A DNA stretch of 11,140 bases from Proteobacteria bacterium UBA6920 (GCA_002448875.1 DKAS01000041.1:1-11140), one strand, 5' to 3'; shown: positions 1 through 7,195, numbered from the stretch's first letter. The notes: generated by a model from the letters alone, not told the origin. Made by a program: numbers and translations.

Positions 1-1140
1 TTCCAGCGCCACTTCGCCATTTTGCGTCGGACACCAGACTTCGCATTGGTCCTGGGTCCACAGCGCCGTGGCATTCATTGGCTCCATGGTGGCGTGGTTC
101 TGAAACGGATAGCTGTAAACAGCGGAAACGGTTTTCGCCGCGCCCTTGAGCGCGGCTTGCACATCGCCATGACTGTTGCCGGCGAACACCTTGTCCTTGG
201 CGTTCAATCCCGCCGCCAGCATCTTCGCGATGGAGGCGCTGCTGACCTTGGCGTTCGGCCCCTGGTCCCAGGTGATGGGCAGGGCGTCGAGCGCGGTTTT
301 CGCCTGCCACCAGGTCTCGGCGATCACCGCCACGGCATAGTCTTCGACCGCCACTACCTTATGCACGCCCGGCATCTTGCCAACCAGTTCATCCCTGAAG
401 GATTTGAGTTTGCCGCCGAACACCGGGCAGGCCTTGATGGCCGCGTTCAGCATGCCCGGCAGACGCAAATCCGCCGCGTAGATTTGTTTGCCGTTTAGCT
501 TGTCTGCGGTGTCCAGGCGCGGCAGTGGCTTGCCGATCAGCTTCCAATCCTTGGGATCTTTCAGTTCCACCTGTTCCGGGGGGAACAATTGCGCCGCGGC
601 GGCGGCCACCTTGCCGTAAGTGGTTTGGCGGCCGCTGGGCTGGTGGGTAATGACGCTGTTCTCGGCCCGGCACTCCGCCATGGGTACCTTCCACTGTTCC
701 GCCGCGGCCTCGATTAGCATATGACGCGCCGCCGCCCCGCCGGCGCGCACGTATTGCTGGCTGCCGCGTATGCCTTGGCTGCCGCCGGTGGCAAAACTGC
801 GCCAGACCTTGTCCCGTGCCAGGTTCTGGCCCGGGGTCGGGTATTCGGTGGTTACCTTGGACCAGTCGCACTCCAGTTCCTCGGCGACCATTTGCGCCAG
901 GCCGGTCAAGGTGCCCTGACCCATTTCCGAACGGGCGATGCGTATGATCACGGTGTCGTCCGGTTGAATCACCACCCAGGCATTGACCTCGGGCGGGTTG
1001 GTGGCCGCGCCACTGGCTGCTTCGGCCGCGAGGCCCGGTGTCAGGGAAAATCCCAGGGAGAAACCCATGCCGAGGCCGGCGAGGGTGCCGCCGTTGACCA
1101 GGAAAGCGCGGCGGGACAGGTCGATGCGTTCCCGGCTCAT
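1..1140 (-). CDS. Molybdopterin-binding large subunit of an IorB-like (isoquinoline 1-oxidoreductase/aldehyde oxidoreductase type) enzyme, partial (C-terminus beyond window)
   Basis: The first 380 codons read open from the ATG at 1140 to the left edge, about half the usual length of this family (700-780 residues). The N-terminus has a twin-arginine signal (S9-R10-R11-A-F-L) followed by a glycine-rich hydrophobic stretch and an alanine-rich cleavage region near residues 35-45, so the enzyme should be exported folded through Tat. Family hallmarks are the SEMGQGTLTGLAQM-type segment near residues 70-85 and the HATMEPMNATA motif at 349-359, typical of the molybdenum-cofactor subunit. Members hydroxylate N-heterocycles or oxidise aldehydes using water-derived oxygen, passing electrons through the [2Fe-2S] subunit. 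That subunit is encoded just upstream with a 2-base gap, so the two genes form one operon. The substrate cannot be told from sequence. The Shine-Dalgarno is weak, which suggests coupling to the upstream gene. Confidence 0.92.
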   Translation of the reverse strand, partial: MSRERIDLSRRAFLVNGGTLAGLGMGFSLGFSLTPGLAAEAASGAATNPPEVNAWVVIQPDDTVIIRIARSEMGQGTLTGLAQMVAEELECDWSKVTTEYPTPGQNLARDKVWRSFATGGSQGIRGSQQYVRAGGAAARHMLIEAAAEQWKVPMAECRAENSVITHQPSGRQTTYGKVAAAAAQLFPPEQVELKDPKDWKLIGKPLPRLDTADKLNGKQIYAADLRLPGMLNAAIKACPVFGGKLKSFRDELVGKMPGVHKVVAVEDYAVAVIAETWWQAKTALDALPITWDQGPNAKVSSASIAKMLAAGLNAKDKVFAGNSHGDVQAALKGAAKTVSAVYSYPFQNHATMEPMNATALWTQDQCEVWCPTQNGEVALE

Positions 1141-1142
1141 AA

Positions 1143-1607
1143 TTAACTTTCGCCTTTGTTCAGCTTGGCCGCCAGGTGAATGCCCTGGCGCACGCGGTTG
1201 AAGGTGCCGCAGCGACAGATGTTGGTGACCTGCGCATCGATGTCGGCGTCGGAAGGATCGGGCTTGGCCGCGAGCAGGGCGGCGGCGCTCATGATCATGC
1301 CCGGCTGACAGTAACCGCACTGGGGTACATCGAGTTGATGCCAGGCCCGCTGCACGGGGTGGCGGTTGTTCTCCGCCAGTCCTTCGATGGTGACGATCAG
1401 TTGTTGCTCGTTGAGTGATGCCAGTGTGACGCTGCAGGAACGCACGGCTTTGCCGTCGATATGCACCGTACAGGCACCGCACACGCCGATGCCGCACCCG
1501 TATTTGGTGCCCGTGAGGCCGAGCTGCTCGCGCAACACCCACAACAGCGGCGTGTTGCCATCGGCGTCTACAGTGGTGAATTTGCCATTGATGTTCAGCT
1601 TTGCCAT
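1143..1607 (-). CDS. [2Fe-2S] small subunit of the same IorA-like oxidoreductase
   Basis: A complete 154-residue protein of the CO dehydrogenase small-subunit/IorA family. The N-terminal plant-type ferredoxin domain holds one cluster through C38, C43, C46 and C58 (CGIGVCGAC pattern). The C-terminal all-helical domain holds the second through C97, C100, C131 and C133 (CGYCQPGM and CRCG). All eight ligands are present. The start at 1607 is chosen over longer in-frame extensions because it gives the standard family N-terminus and has GGAG (1617-1620) 9 bases upstream; the extension reads as non-conserved leader. The protein has no signal peptide, so it probably reaches the periplasm with its Tat-bearing partner. 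It transfers electrons from the Mo site to an outside acceptor such as a cytochrome c. No cytochrome or Mo-cofactor maturation gene is visible here. Confidence 0.95.
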   Translation of the reverse strand: MAKLNINGKFTTVDADGNTPLLWVLREQLGLTGTKYGCGIGVCGACTVHIDGKAVRSCSVTLASLNEQQLIVTIEGLAENNRHPVQRAWHQLDVPQCGYCQPGMIMSAAALLAAKPDPSDADIDAQVTNICRCGTFNRVRQGIHLAAKLNKGES

Positions 1608-1635
1608 GGGCGCAGGCTCCGCGTGACGTCCCGCC

Positions 1636-1664
1636 AGTCTACTCCCGTGCTTGGGGGGTGACAA
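1636..1664 (-). promoter_or_regulatory. Candidate sigma70 promoter for the iron-sulfur/molybdenum oxidoreductase operon
   Basis: On the minus strand TTGTCA (1659-1664) and TAGACT (1636-1641) are separated by exactly 17 bases. They match the -35 consensus at 5 of 6 and the -10 at 4 of 6 positions. Transcription would begin near 1629, leaving a leader of about 22 bases that contains the GGAG ribosome site of the small-subunit gene. The call rests on sequence only. Confidence 0.45.
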
Positions 1665-1828
1665 CACGCTTTGAATGAGCGCGGGGGTAAACAGGGTCAT
1701 AACAGCACGCATCGTGTCACTGTTCGGTTTCTGATCATTTATGCATGCCCATTGAAAAATACAATTAAACTCAGGTTTGGCGGTTTGCAACTCCACCGAA
1801 ATGCTCCCTTTGCAGCCTATTCTTGGAA

Positions 1829-1834
1829 TATAAT
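1829..1834 (+). promoter_or_regulatory. Perfect TATAAT -10 element upstream of the secreted lectin-like gene
   Basis: TATAAT matches the sigma70 -10 consensus exactly and sits 34 bases before the ATG at 1869, giving a leader of about 28 bases. No good -35 is seen at 17 bases: TTTGCA at 1809-1814 is only 14 bases away. The promoter may therefore need an activator. Confidence 0.45.
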
Positions 1835-1868
1835 TTTCTGCAGGTAGGTTTCCTCTGCGGGAGAAGCT

Positions 1869-2582
1869 ATGCGCAACGAAAATCAAGGGACTGCAACAAT
1901 GATAGTGGGAACCCTGGTGCTGGCGTTGAGTGTTCCCGTGTTCGCAGCCGACAAAGCGGCGGAAAAAATGACTTTCTTCGTCACCAGTGTCGGTCTGGGA
2001 AAGGGAGGCAATCTGGGCGGCATCGAAGGTGCGGATCAGCACTGCCAGTCCCTGGCGGAAGCTGCCGGCGCGGGCAAGCGCACCTGGCATGCGTACCTCA
2101 GTTCCCAGGGCAAGGATTTCAACGACACCAGCGTCGTGCATGCGCGCGATCGTATCGGCAGCGGTCCGTGGCACAACGCCAAGGGCGTGCTGATCGCCAA
2201 AAACGTCGAAGATCTGCACTCCGGCAAGAATAAGATCAACAAGGAAACCGCCCTGGACGAAAACGGTCAGCCGGTCAACGGCCGCGGCGATCAACCGAAC
2301 AAGCACGATATACTCACCGGTTCGCGCGTCGACGGCACCGCTTTCGCGCCCGCGCCGCCGTTTTCCGACATGACCTGTGGCAACTGGAGCAAGGAGACTG
2401 ACGACGGTTCCGCCATGACCGGGCACCATGACCGTCTCGGTCCCAACAGCGACGCCTGGGCCACCTCGTGGAATTCCGCGCATCCGACCCGCGGTTGTTC
2501 GCCGCAGGGTGTGCAGAGCACCGGCGGCGACGCGTTGTTGTATTGTTTTGCGCCCGGGGGTCGGACCAAGGCAACGCATTGA
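1869..2582 (+). CDS. Secreted four-cysteine lectin/endostatin-like protein, function unknown
   Basis: A 237-residue exported protein. Residues 11-26 form a hydrophobic signal segment ending in a VFA cleavage site, leaving a mature protein of about 211 residues. The start at 1869 has GGGAG (1859-1863) 5 bases upstream and supplies an Arg in the n-region; an alternative ATG at 1899 (M11), with AAGGGA before it, would remove that positive charge. The mature chain begins FFVTS...[13 protein letters not shown] and has a W-AYLS segment, a region rich in Asp, Asn and Gly, and a C-terminal LLYCF. This layout recalls the DUF1554/endostatin-like C-type lectin fold seen in many secreted bacterial proteins. 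Cysteines at 59, 170, 210 and 226 could form two disulfides. The ligand is unknown and the fold is inferred from remembered pattern, not a search. It is transcribed away from the oxidoreductase operon and converges on the response regulator gene. Confidence 0.85.
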   Translation: MRNENQGTATMIVGTLVLALSVPVFAADKAAEKMTFFVTSVGLGKGGNLGGIEGADQHCQSLAEAAGAGKRTWHAYLSSQGKDFNDTSVVHARDRIGSGPWHNAKGVLIAKNVEDLHSGKNKINKETALDENGQPVNGRGDQPNKHDILTGSRVDGTAFAPAPPFSDMTCGNWSKETDDGSAMTGHHDRLGPNSDAWATSWNSAHPTRGCSPQGVQSTGGDALLYCFAPGGRTKATH

Positions 2583-2709
2583 TAAATTGGGAAAATGACG
2601 CGAAAACGGGCTTGAATTTACGCTTAGACGCTGTTTTTTCGGCAGTAAACTCGCGTTGTGGCGAGCGGGCAGCGGCACGCGCTGTGTTTATTCCCGTCTG
2701 TTGGGAGTT

Positions 2710-3372
2710 TTATTCCCTGTTCTGAAATTTATCCCCCACCAAACCCATCCTGGAAGCCTGCAGCGTCGCTTCGGCTCGGGAAGAGACATTTAGCTTCTGA
2801 TAGATATTCTTGATATAGCCAGCGGCAGTGTTGCTGGTGATGCCAAGCAAGGCGGCGATCTCGCCCCGATTCATGCCCTTGGCGATCAAGGTCAGGACTT
2901 CGCTTTCGCGGTTACTGAGGATATTTTGCTCGCTGGGGTTTTTATCGTCCAGGCGACGGCGAAAGTGGCGCAGCACCCGGCGCGCCACGGCCGGGGAAAG
3001 GGGCGGTTCGCCGCGCAGGATACCCTGCAGCCGCGCCAGCAGCTCCTGCTCCGGTTGTTCCTTCAAAAGATAACCCTGGGCGCCGGCCTGCAGGGCGCTG
3101 AACAGATGGTCGTCATCGTCATAGATAGTGGCCATGACGCAATACGTTTCGGGTGTGGCGGCGTCTATTTCGCGCACCAGTTCGATGCCGGAGCCATCGG
3201 GCAGATTGATATCGATCACCGCCAGATTATAGCGCTGCTGTTGCAGCGCCTGGCGCGCGGCGGCCAGGGTGGCCACCGCGGTGACGGCCGTACCGGCGAA
3301 GGCTTTTTCGACCAGTTGCGTCAGCCACAGGCGGGTATCGTTGTGATCTTCCAGGATCAGAGCCGATTGCAT
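2710..3372 (-). CDS. LuxR/NarL-type two-component response regulator
   Basis: A 220-residue protein with the standard two-domain layout. The receiver domain (about 1-120) has acidic residues E8 and D9, the phosphoacceptor D54 in VIDINLPDGSG, T82 and the conserved K104. The C-terminal LuxR helix-turn-helix spans about 152-212, beginning LSNRESEVL and with recognition-helix region TSNTAAGYIKNIYQKL. Phosphorylation by the adjacent kinase should control dimerisation and DNA binding in the cytoplasm. The ATG at 3372 lies inside the end of the kinase gene (16-base overlap) with GGAGA (3380-3384) 7 bases upstream, so the pair is probably translationally coupled. Target genes are not evident; I could not identify an operator. 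Confidence 0.95.
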   Translation of the reverse strand: MQSALILEDHNDTRLWLTQLVEKAFAGTAVTAVATLAAARQALQQQRYNLAVIDINLPDGSGIELVREIDAATPETYCVMATIYDDDDHLFSALQAGAQGYLLKEQPEQELLARLQGILRGEPPLSPAVARRVLRHFRRRLDDKNPSEQNILSNRESEVLTLIAKGMNRGEIAALLGITSNTAAGYIKNIYQKLNVSSRAEATLQASRMGLVGDKFQNRE

Positions 3373-4703
3373 GCTGGTGTCTCCGCGCGCAAAGGGCAGT
3401 AAATCTCGGTGCCCGCCGATTGCTGGTTGGTGTTTTGATACCAGTGCAGATCAGCGCCGATTTCACGGGCGCGAGTCCGCATATTGCTCAGGCCGGTGCC
3501 CGCCTGCCAATGCTGCGGATTGCTGCCCCGGCCATCGTCATCGATGCGGATGCGGATGCCGTCGGCGTCGACTTCAGCGCGTACCTGCACGCTGCCGGGA
3601 GCGGCATGCTTTATGGTGTTGCTCAGGGTTTCGCGCAGAATGCGTCCAAGGTTGATCTGCTGGCGATAACTGAACGGGACAGTGGGAATGTTCTCCGGCT
3701 GCTGCCAGTGCAGGGTGATTTTCGCGGCGTCGAGACGGTCGCGCGCCTCGTCACGCCAGTCTTCCAGCGCATCTCCCAGGCTGACATGACTTATTTCCCG
3801 GGCCAGGCCGCGAATGGTTTCCCGCAGATTGTGTAGAGCGTGGCGGGCGATGGCGGCGTTGGCTGTGGAATCGGCGCGGTGAATCAAGGTCAGCAACTGG
3901 GCGCCGACATCATCATGCAGATCGCGCATGATGCGTTTGCCTTCCGCCACCCGCGCCGCCAGTTCCGCCGCCTGCAGTTTGGCCGTGTGCGTCAAAGCAT
4001 CTTTGTCAGCGAGCAAGGTATTGAGGGTTCGCATCATGCCGTTGAAGGCATCGGTCAGGCCCCCGATCTCGTCGTCGTAGAATTTGCGCACCTGACCGTT
4101 GAGTTCTCCGCCGGTCACCCGCTGCATACCGGTGAGCAGGTGGCGAATCGGGCGCAGGACGATATAGAGAAAATCCAAAAAAATAACCAGGCAGAGACCG
4201 CCAATGATCAGTAATGTGGTGAGCAGCAGCTCCCGGAGCGTACGGCCATGGTTGGCGTCTATTCGCGTATGACTGAGGCCCAGCACCAATTCACCGGCCT
4301 GCGCGCCATCGCCGATGGGAAAACGCAACGGGATAAGATTTGCTGTCTGCGGCGCGTCGCCGCTGTTGCTCTGCTGCGCACCCTGCGTGGCGGCCGTCGA
4401 CCCGACCTCGGCAATGAGCTGTTTACCTGCGTCCCATATCGCGGCATAAACCAGATCGCGGTCGGTCGTGACCCTTCGCAGCAGTTGCTCCATGGCATCG
4501 TGGTCCCGTTGCTGATAGGGTTCGCGCGCCAAGCCGGCCAGCAGGTCGCCGGTAGTCTGGGCTTTTTCCCGCAGATTTTCCAGTTGGTACTGGTAATAAG
4601 CGCGCATATTGACGTAGGCAATGGCCGCGGTCATCACGCCCAGGATAAAGATGACCATGAAGCCGAATTTAATGCTCAACCGCAGATCAAACAGCCAACG
4701 CAT
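3357..4703 (-). CDS. NarX/DegS-type (HisKA_3) membrane sensor histidine kinase
   Basis: A 448-residue kinase. There is a membrane helix at about 13-31, a periplasmic sensor region at about 32-158, a second helix at 159-183 and a HAMP domain at about 184-232. The HisKA_3 dimerisation domain has phosphoacceptor H263 in RDLHDDVGAQL. The HATPase_c domain has the N box (E358, N362, H366), the DDDGRG box at 388-393 and a GTGLSNM glycine-rich segment. All catalytic elements look intact. The ATG at 4703 is preceded directly by an in-frame GTG at 4706; GAGGGA (4714-4719) lies 10 and 7 bases from them, so either may be used. The sensor region has no recognisable ligand-binding signature, so the stimulus is unknown. 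It follows the DUF2834-type gene by about 35 bases and overlaps the regulator gene. Confidence 0.94.
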   Translation of the reverse strand: MRWLFDLRLSIKFGFMVIFILGVMTAAIAYVNMRAYYQYQLENLREKAQTTGDLLAGLAREPYQQRDHDAMEQLLRRVTTDRDLVYAAIWDAGKQLIAEVGSTAATQGAQQSNSGDAPQTANLIPLRFPIGDGAQAGELVLGLSHTRIDANHGRTLRELLLTTLLIIGGLCLVIFLDFLYIVLRPIRHLLTGMQRVTGGELNGQVRKFYDDEIGGLTDAFNGMMRTLNTLLADKDALTHTAKLQAAELAARVAEGKRIMRDLHDDVGAQLLTLIHRADSTANAAIARHALHNLRETIRGLAREISHVSLGDALEDWRDEARDRLDAAKITLHWQQPENIPTVPFSYRQQINLGRILRETLSNTIKHAAPGSVQVRAEVDADGIRIRIDDDGRGSNPQHWQAGTGLSNMRTRAREIGADLHWYQNTNQQSAGTEIYCPLRAETPACNRL

Positions 4704-4741
4704 CACCGAATTATCCCTCGCGTTCTCAATGTCGGATCAGC

Positions 4742-5128
4742 TTACCGTTTCGGCGATGAAACGAGCAAGTCGGTATCGTCGGGCGTACGCCTGGCGGCGT
4801 CGGTGTTTTGCAGTCGCCGCGAGCGCGCAAATAGGAACAACGGCAGGGAAACCGCCGGCGAGGGCAGGAAGGTCAGTGCCACAAACCTCCAGCGCTGAGA
4901 GATACGCAAGCGATCCGCCTCGTACCACATCCACGGCAGATAAGCGCAGGTCAGTACCGTCAACTCCACCAGCATATACACAGCGCCATGGCTGGCCACG
5001 GCGTCGCTGATGAACTCAGCGGCGTTCAGGCCATAATTTTGCACATATCGCAGCAACACCGCAGTGGTGCCGATCAGGCCGGCAGCGGCCATTGCCAGAT
5101 AAAATAATTGCAGTCTGTTCAGTTTCAC
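4742..5128 (-). CDS. Small DUF2834-type integral membrane protein
   Basis: A 128-residue protein with three predicted membrane helices at about 6-26, 47-67 and 80-101, then a polar, basic tail. The second helix runs into W-M-W-YEADRL and the third is preceded by SQRWRF and includes FLPSPAVSLPLFLFAR, a pattern I associate with DUF2834; no biochemical role is known. The start is the GTG at 5128, chosen because a perfect GGAGGA (5136-5141) lies 7 bases upstream and the residues from there form the first helix. It is the first gene of the group that includes the sensor kinase and response regulator, so it could be an accessory sensor or a target of the system. That role is inference from position. 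The family call is from pattern memory. Confidence 0.8.
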   Translation of the reverse strand: MKLNRLQLFYLAMAAAGLIGTTAVLLRYVQNYGLNAAEFISDAVASHGAVYMLVELTVLTCAYLPWMWYEADRLRISQRWRFVALTFLPSPAVSLPLFLFARSRRLQNTDAARRTPDDTDLLVSSPKR

Positions 5129-5412
5129 AGGGCGTTCCTCCGGGGGTGGGCGGGAATTTTCGCTGCCAGTATCCCCGGTTGGGACGGTGAGCGGCAGACC
5201 CCATTCAGGGGGCTGTGCTGGGGGGGGCTGGCGATGCCAGCGCCGGGGGCGGAGACTTTCGGCCTGGTGGGCGGGGAGGGTGTCGGTTGCCGCTCGGGTG
5301 ACGGACTATTTTCTTACGTCTTTTTCGGTAATCCTTAAAAAAACAAAAAAAAACATATAGTTGCATTAATATAACGGGTTTGGTCTACAATTGATACGTT
5401 GTAGTTAAACCA
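5129..5412. other. Divergent intergenic region: G-rich block, A-tracts and promoter-like AT-rich end
   Basis: This 284-base gap separates the two-component operon from the HD hydrolase gene. The left two thirds (about 5140-5280) are very GC-rich on the plus strand, with G-runs at 5208-5212, 5220-5227, 5245-5249, 5269-5271, 5273-5276 and 5278-5280, and a hairpin at 5228-5240 (CTGGC-GAT-GCCAG). The right third is AT-rich with A7 (5337-5343) and A9 (5345-5353). Reading frames crossing it look like noise. I tried to match common riboswitch cores and found none. Confidence 0.5.
5361..5391 (+). promoter_or_regulatory. Candidate promoter of the HD hydrolase gene with upstream A-tracts
   Basis: TTGCAT (5361-5366) and TACAAT (5386-5391) fit sigma70 -35 and -10 elements, but the 19-base spacer is longer than ideal. 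A-tracts at 5337-5353 lie just upstream like an UP element. Transcription would begin near 5398, leaving only about 15 untranslated bases before the ATG at 5413. Confidence 0.35.
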
Positions 5413-5413
5413 A
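5380..5413. repeat. Imperfect inverted repeat over the -10 and start codon of the HD hydrolase gene
   Basis: The left arm is TTGGT (5380-5384) plus TACAA (5386-5390). The right arm is TTGTA (5399-5403) plus ACCAA (5409-5413). Both segments match exactly as reverse complements, with spacers of 1 and 5 bases between the segments of each arm. It could be an operator that blocks the promoter or an mRNA hairpin that hides the start codon. Confidence 0.4.
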
Positions 5414-5967
5414 TGAGTTATGTCCACATGATCCGGAAAGACGAATTGCGGCTGTTATTGAAAGCCCTGGCTTTCGCCGCCCACAAACACAAGGATCAGC
5501 GACGCAAGGACGTGAACGCTTCCCCCTACATCAACCATCCCATTTCCCTGGCGAATATCCTCTGCAATGAAGGTCGGGTGACCGACGTGGATGTGATCTG
5601 CGGCGCGCTGTTGCACGATACGGTGGAAGACACCGATACCACGCCGCAGGAACTGGAGGCGGAGTTCGGCGTCGAGATTCGCGATATTGTCATGGCGGTG
5701 ACCGACGATACCAGTTTGCCCAAGGATATGCGCAAACAGCTGCAGATCGACCATGCCGCCGCCCTGACTGACCAGGCGAAACTGGTGAAACTGGCGGACA
5801 AGATCAGCAATCTGCGCGATGTCGCCGATAACCCGCCCATGGGCTGGAGTCTGGATCGCCGCCAGGAATACTTCGACTGGGCCAAGGCGGTGGTCGACCA
5901 GGTGCGCGGTGCCCACAGCGGTCTGGAAGCCATCTTCGACGAGGCCTATCGCAAACGACCGGGTTAG
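5413..5967 (+). CDS. MESH1-like small alarmone hydrolase (HD domain, RelA/SpoT hydrolase type)
   Basis: A 184-residue single-domain HD phosphohydrolase. It has the metal ligands H42 (in PYINHP), H68-D69 and D129 (in KLVKLADKI-NLRD), and the catalytic E72-D73 of the HDTVEDT motif shared with Rel/SpoT hydrolase domains. The blocks QRRKD, LLHDTVEDTDTT, TDD-LPK and AKLVKLADK, the C-terminal QEYFDWA and the length closely follow human MESH1 (179 residues). No synthetase, TGS or ACT domain is present, so it should remove the 3' pyrophosphate from (p)ppGpp or a related alarmone in the cytoplasm, with Mn2+. Related enzymes can also act on (p)ppApp or NADPH, so the substrate is unproven. No Shine-Dalgarno precedes the ATG at 5413; M6 (5428) is an alternative but is no better. 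It stands alone, divergent from the kinase operon and convergent with the barrel gene. Confidence 0.92.
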   Translation: MSYVHMIRKDELRLLLKALAFAAHKHKDQRRKDVNASPYINHPISLANILCNEGRVTDVDVICGALLHDTVEDTDTTPQELEAEFGVEIRDIVMAVTDDTSLPKDMRKQLQIDHAAALTDQAKLVKLADKISNLRDVADNPPMGWSLDRRQEYFDWAKAVVDQVRGAHSGLEAIFDEAYRKRPG

Positions 5968-6019
5968 TTGGCAGCTGCGTTAACAATGCCGCCGGTGTCC
6001 CCGGCGTCCGCGCCCCGGC

Positions 6020-7195
6020 CTAAAGACTCCACTTGTAAATGCAGCTGATGACGGAGCGCGCAAAGGCGTAGCGCGCGTCTGCATCATGATCCGAAGATTG
6101 TTCCAGACGCAAGTCCAGGCCGTGGACTTTGTGCCAGGTGAATTCCAGGGCGAGGGTGCTGTCATAGCCGGAGGATTTTTTCGCTTCCCGCAGCACATTG
6201 TCGTAGGCGAAGGCGTTGGCGTAGTCGCGCAGCCAGCGGCGGAAATCCGCGCTGGCTTTCACGCCTTTCTTTATCCGGTAGTCCAGGGACAGGTCGCCGA
6301 CGTTTTCCGCGTAGTCATTGTAGCCTTGATAGTCATCGGTTCGCGTCGTGTGCTCCAGGCCGGCGCCGAGGTTCCAGTTCTTTGCCAGTTTATGCCGCAG
6401 GTCGGCGTTCACGCGCTGGTAACGGTAGGTCAGCGCCGGGTTGCTGCTTAACAGCCGGCCGGCGATGTCCCGTGCCGGCCGCTCGGCATAGTCATAGACG
6501 AAATAGCTGTAACCGGCGCTGTAACGGCTGAACTTGTCGTGGCGGTAACCCACGGTTCCTTTCAGTTGATAATAAGTGTGATCCAGTTGCGATATCACCA
6601 CCGGGTCGGCGTAGTCGCGCTGCTGCCAGGTGCCGTAGATCTTGTATTCGAATGGCTTAACGTCGCGCTGCCAGCGCACGCTGGCACCGTTGTTTTCATA
6701 CTGATAGCGATTGGCGACATTGCTGCCGCTGCTGGTTTCCTTGTCCAGGCCGGTATCATGGTCGTAGTACTGGCGGTGGACCGCGCCGTGAAACAGTTTG
6801 AATTGCATGCGGGCGCTGTCCTCGGCATGACCAAGATAGAGAATATCGGCGACGCTGACGCTGTAATCGTGCCGGTCGGCGTTGCCCAAATCGGGGTCCA
6901 GGTAATGCTCCGCGTTGTAATCGAGGGCGGCCTGCCCGGTGTTGTTTTCGCTCAGCAGATGTTCATAGGCGGCCCGCAGGGACAGGGGCAGGTAAAAGCC
7001 CTGGCGTACTTGCGGCTGCACCAACGGCCGGCTGCTTTGCGAGTAGTCGATATAGTCGTGATCCGGTGTCTGATAGACATTGGAATCCCAGGCCAGACCA
7101 GCTTCGACGTCGACCAGAGCTTCGCCGGCGGCAGGACGCAGGGCAAGGCCCGCGGCCAGGAAAAACAGCAGGGTGAATCGGGAGGTATGCTTCAT
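6020..7195 (-). CDS. Outer-membrane beta-barrel protein at the end of the transglutaminase/ATP-grasp operon
   Basis: A 391-residue protein with a signal peptide (basic K2-R6, hydrophobic 7-19, cleavage after AAG at 24 or GEA at 26). The mature chain is a run of alternating polar and hydrophobic/aromatic strands, very rich in Tyr, Asp and Arg, with short turns such as DYAD and NDYAE, typical of an outer-membrane barrel. It ends YKWSL, so the C-terminal residue is Leu and not the usual Phe, though a Trp is two residues in. I do not recognise a named family; it resembles barrels paired with exopolysaccharide or TPR export proteins only in general layout. The ATG overlaps the stop of the TPR gene (ATGA) and has no clear Shine-Dalgarno, which points to translational coupling. 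The likely role is an outer-membrane pore or anchor for the operon product. Confidence 0.85.
   Translation of the reverse strand: MKHTSRFTLLFFLAAGLALRPAAGEALVDVEAGLAWDSNVYQTPDHDYIDYSQSSRPLVQPQVRQGFYLPLSLRAAYEHLLSENNTGQAALDYNAEHYLDPDLGNADRHDYSVSVADILYLGHAEDSARMQFKLFHGAVHRQYYDHDTGLDKETSSGSNVANRYQYENNGASVRWQRDVKPFEYKIYGTWQQRDYADPVVISQLDHTYYQLKGTVGYRHDKFSRYSAGYSYFVYDYAERPARDIAGRLLSSNPALTYRYQRVNADLRHKLAKNWNLGAGLEHTTRTDDYQGYNDYAENVGDLSLDYRIKKGVKASADFRRWLRDYANAFAYDNVLREAKKSSGYDSTLALEFTWHKVHGLDLRLEQSSDHDADARYAFARSVISCIYKWSL

Noticed and set aside
2650..2665. CTCGC-GTTGTG-GCGAG hairpin between the convergent secreted-protein and regulator genes as a terminator
   Set aside because: Stem of only 5 bp; at best TTT follows it on the minus strand and nothing on the plus strand, too weak for an intrinsic terminator.
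1608..2678. Long upstream extension of the [2Fe-2S] subunit frame
   Set aside because: It runs through the secreted protein gene on the opposite strand and past a promoter; the family N-terminus starts at 1607.
5108..5338. Plus-strand frame of 76 codons in the divergent gap
   Set aside because: It overlaps the start of the DUF2834-type gene, is driven by the G-rich block, and has no convincing ribosome site or family.
5129..5340. Riboswitch in the leader of the two-component operon
   Set aside because: I compared the G/C-rich segment by eye with cyclic-di-GMP, cobalamin, TPP and glycine riboswitch cores on both strands; only short fragments matched and the conserved cores are missing.
5991..6005. 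GCCGG-TGTCC-CCGGC hairpin between the HD hydrolase and barrel genes as a terminator
   Set aside because: The stem is short and no T-run follows on either strand.
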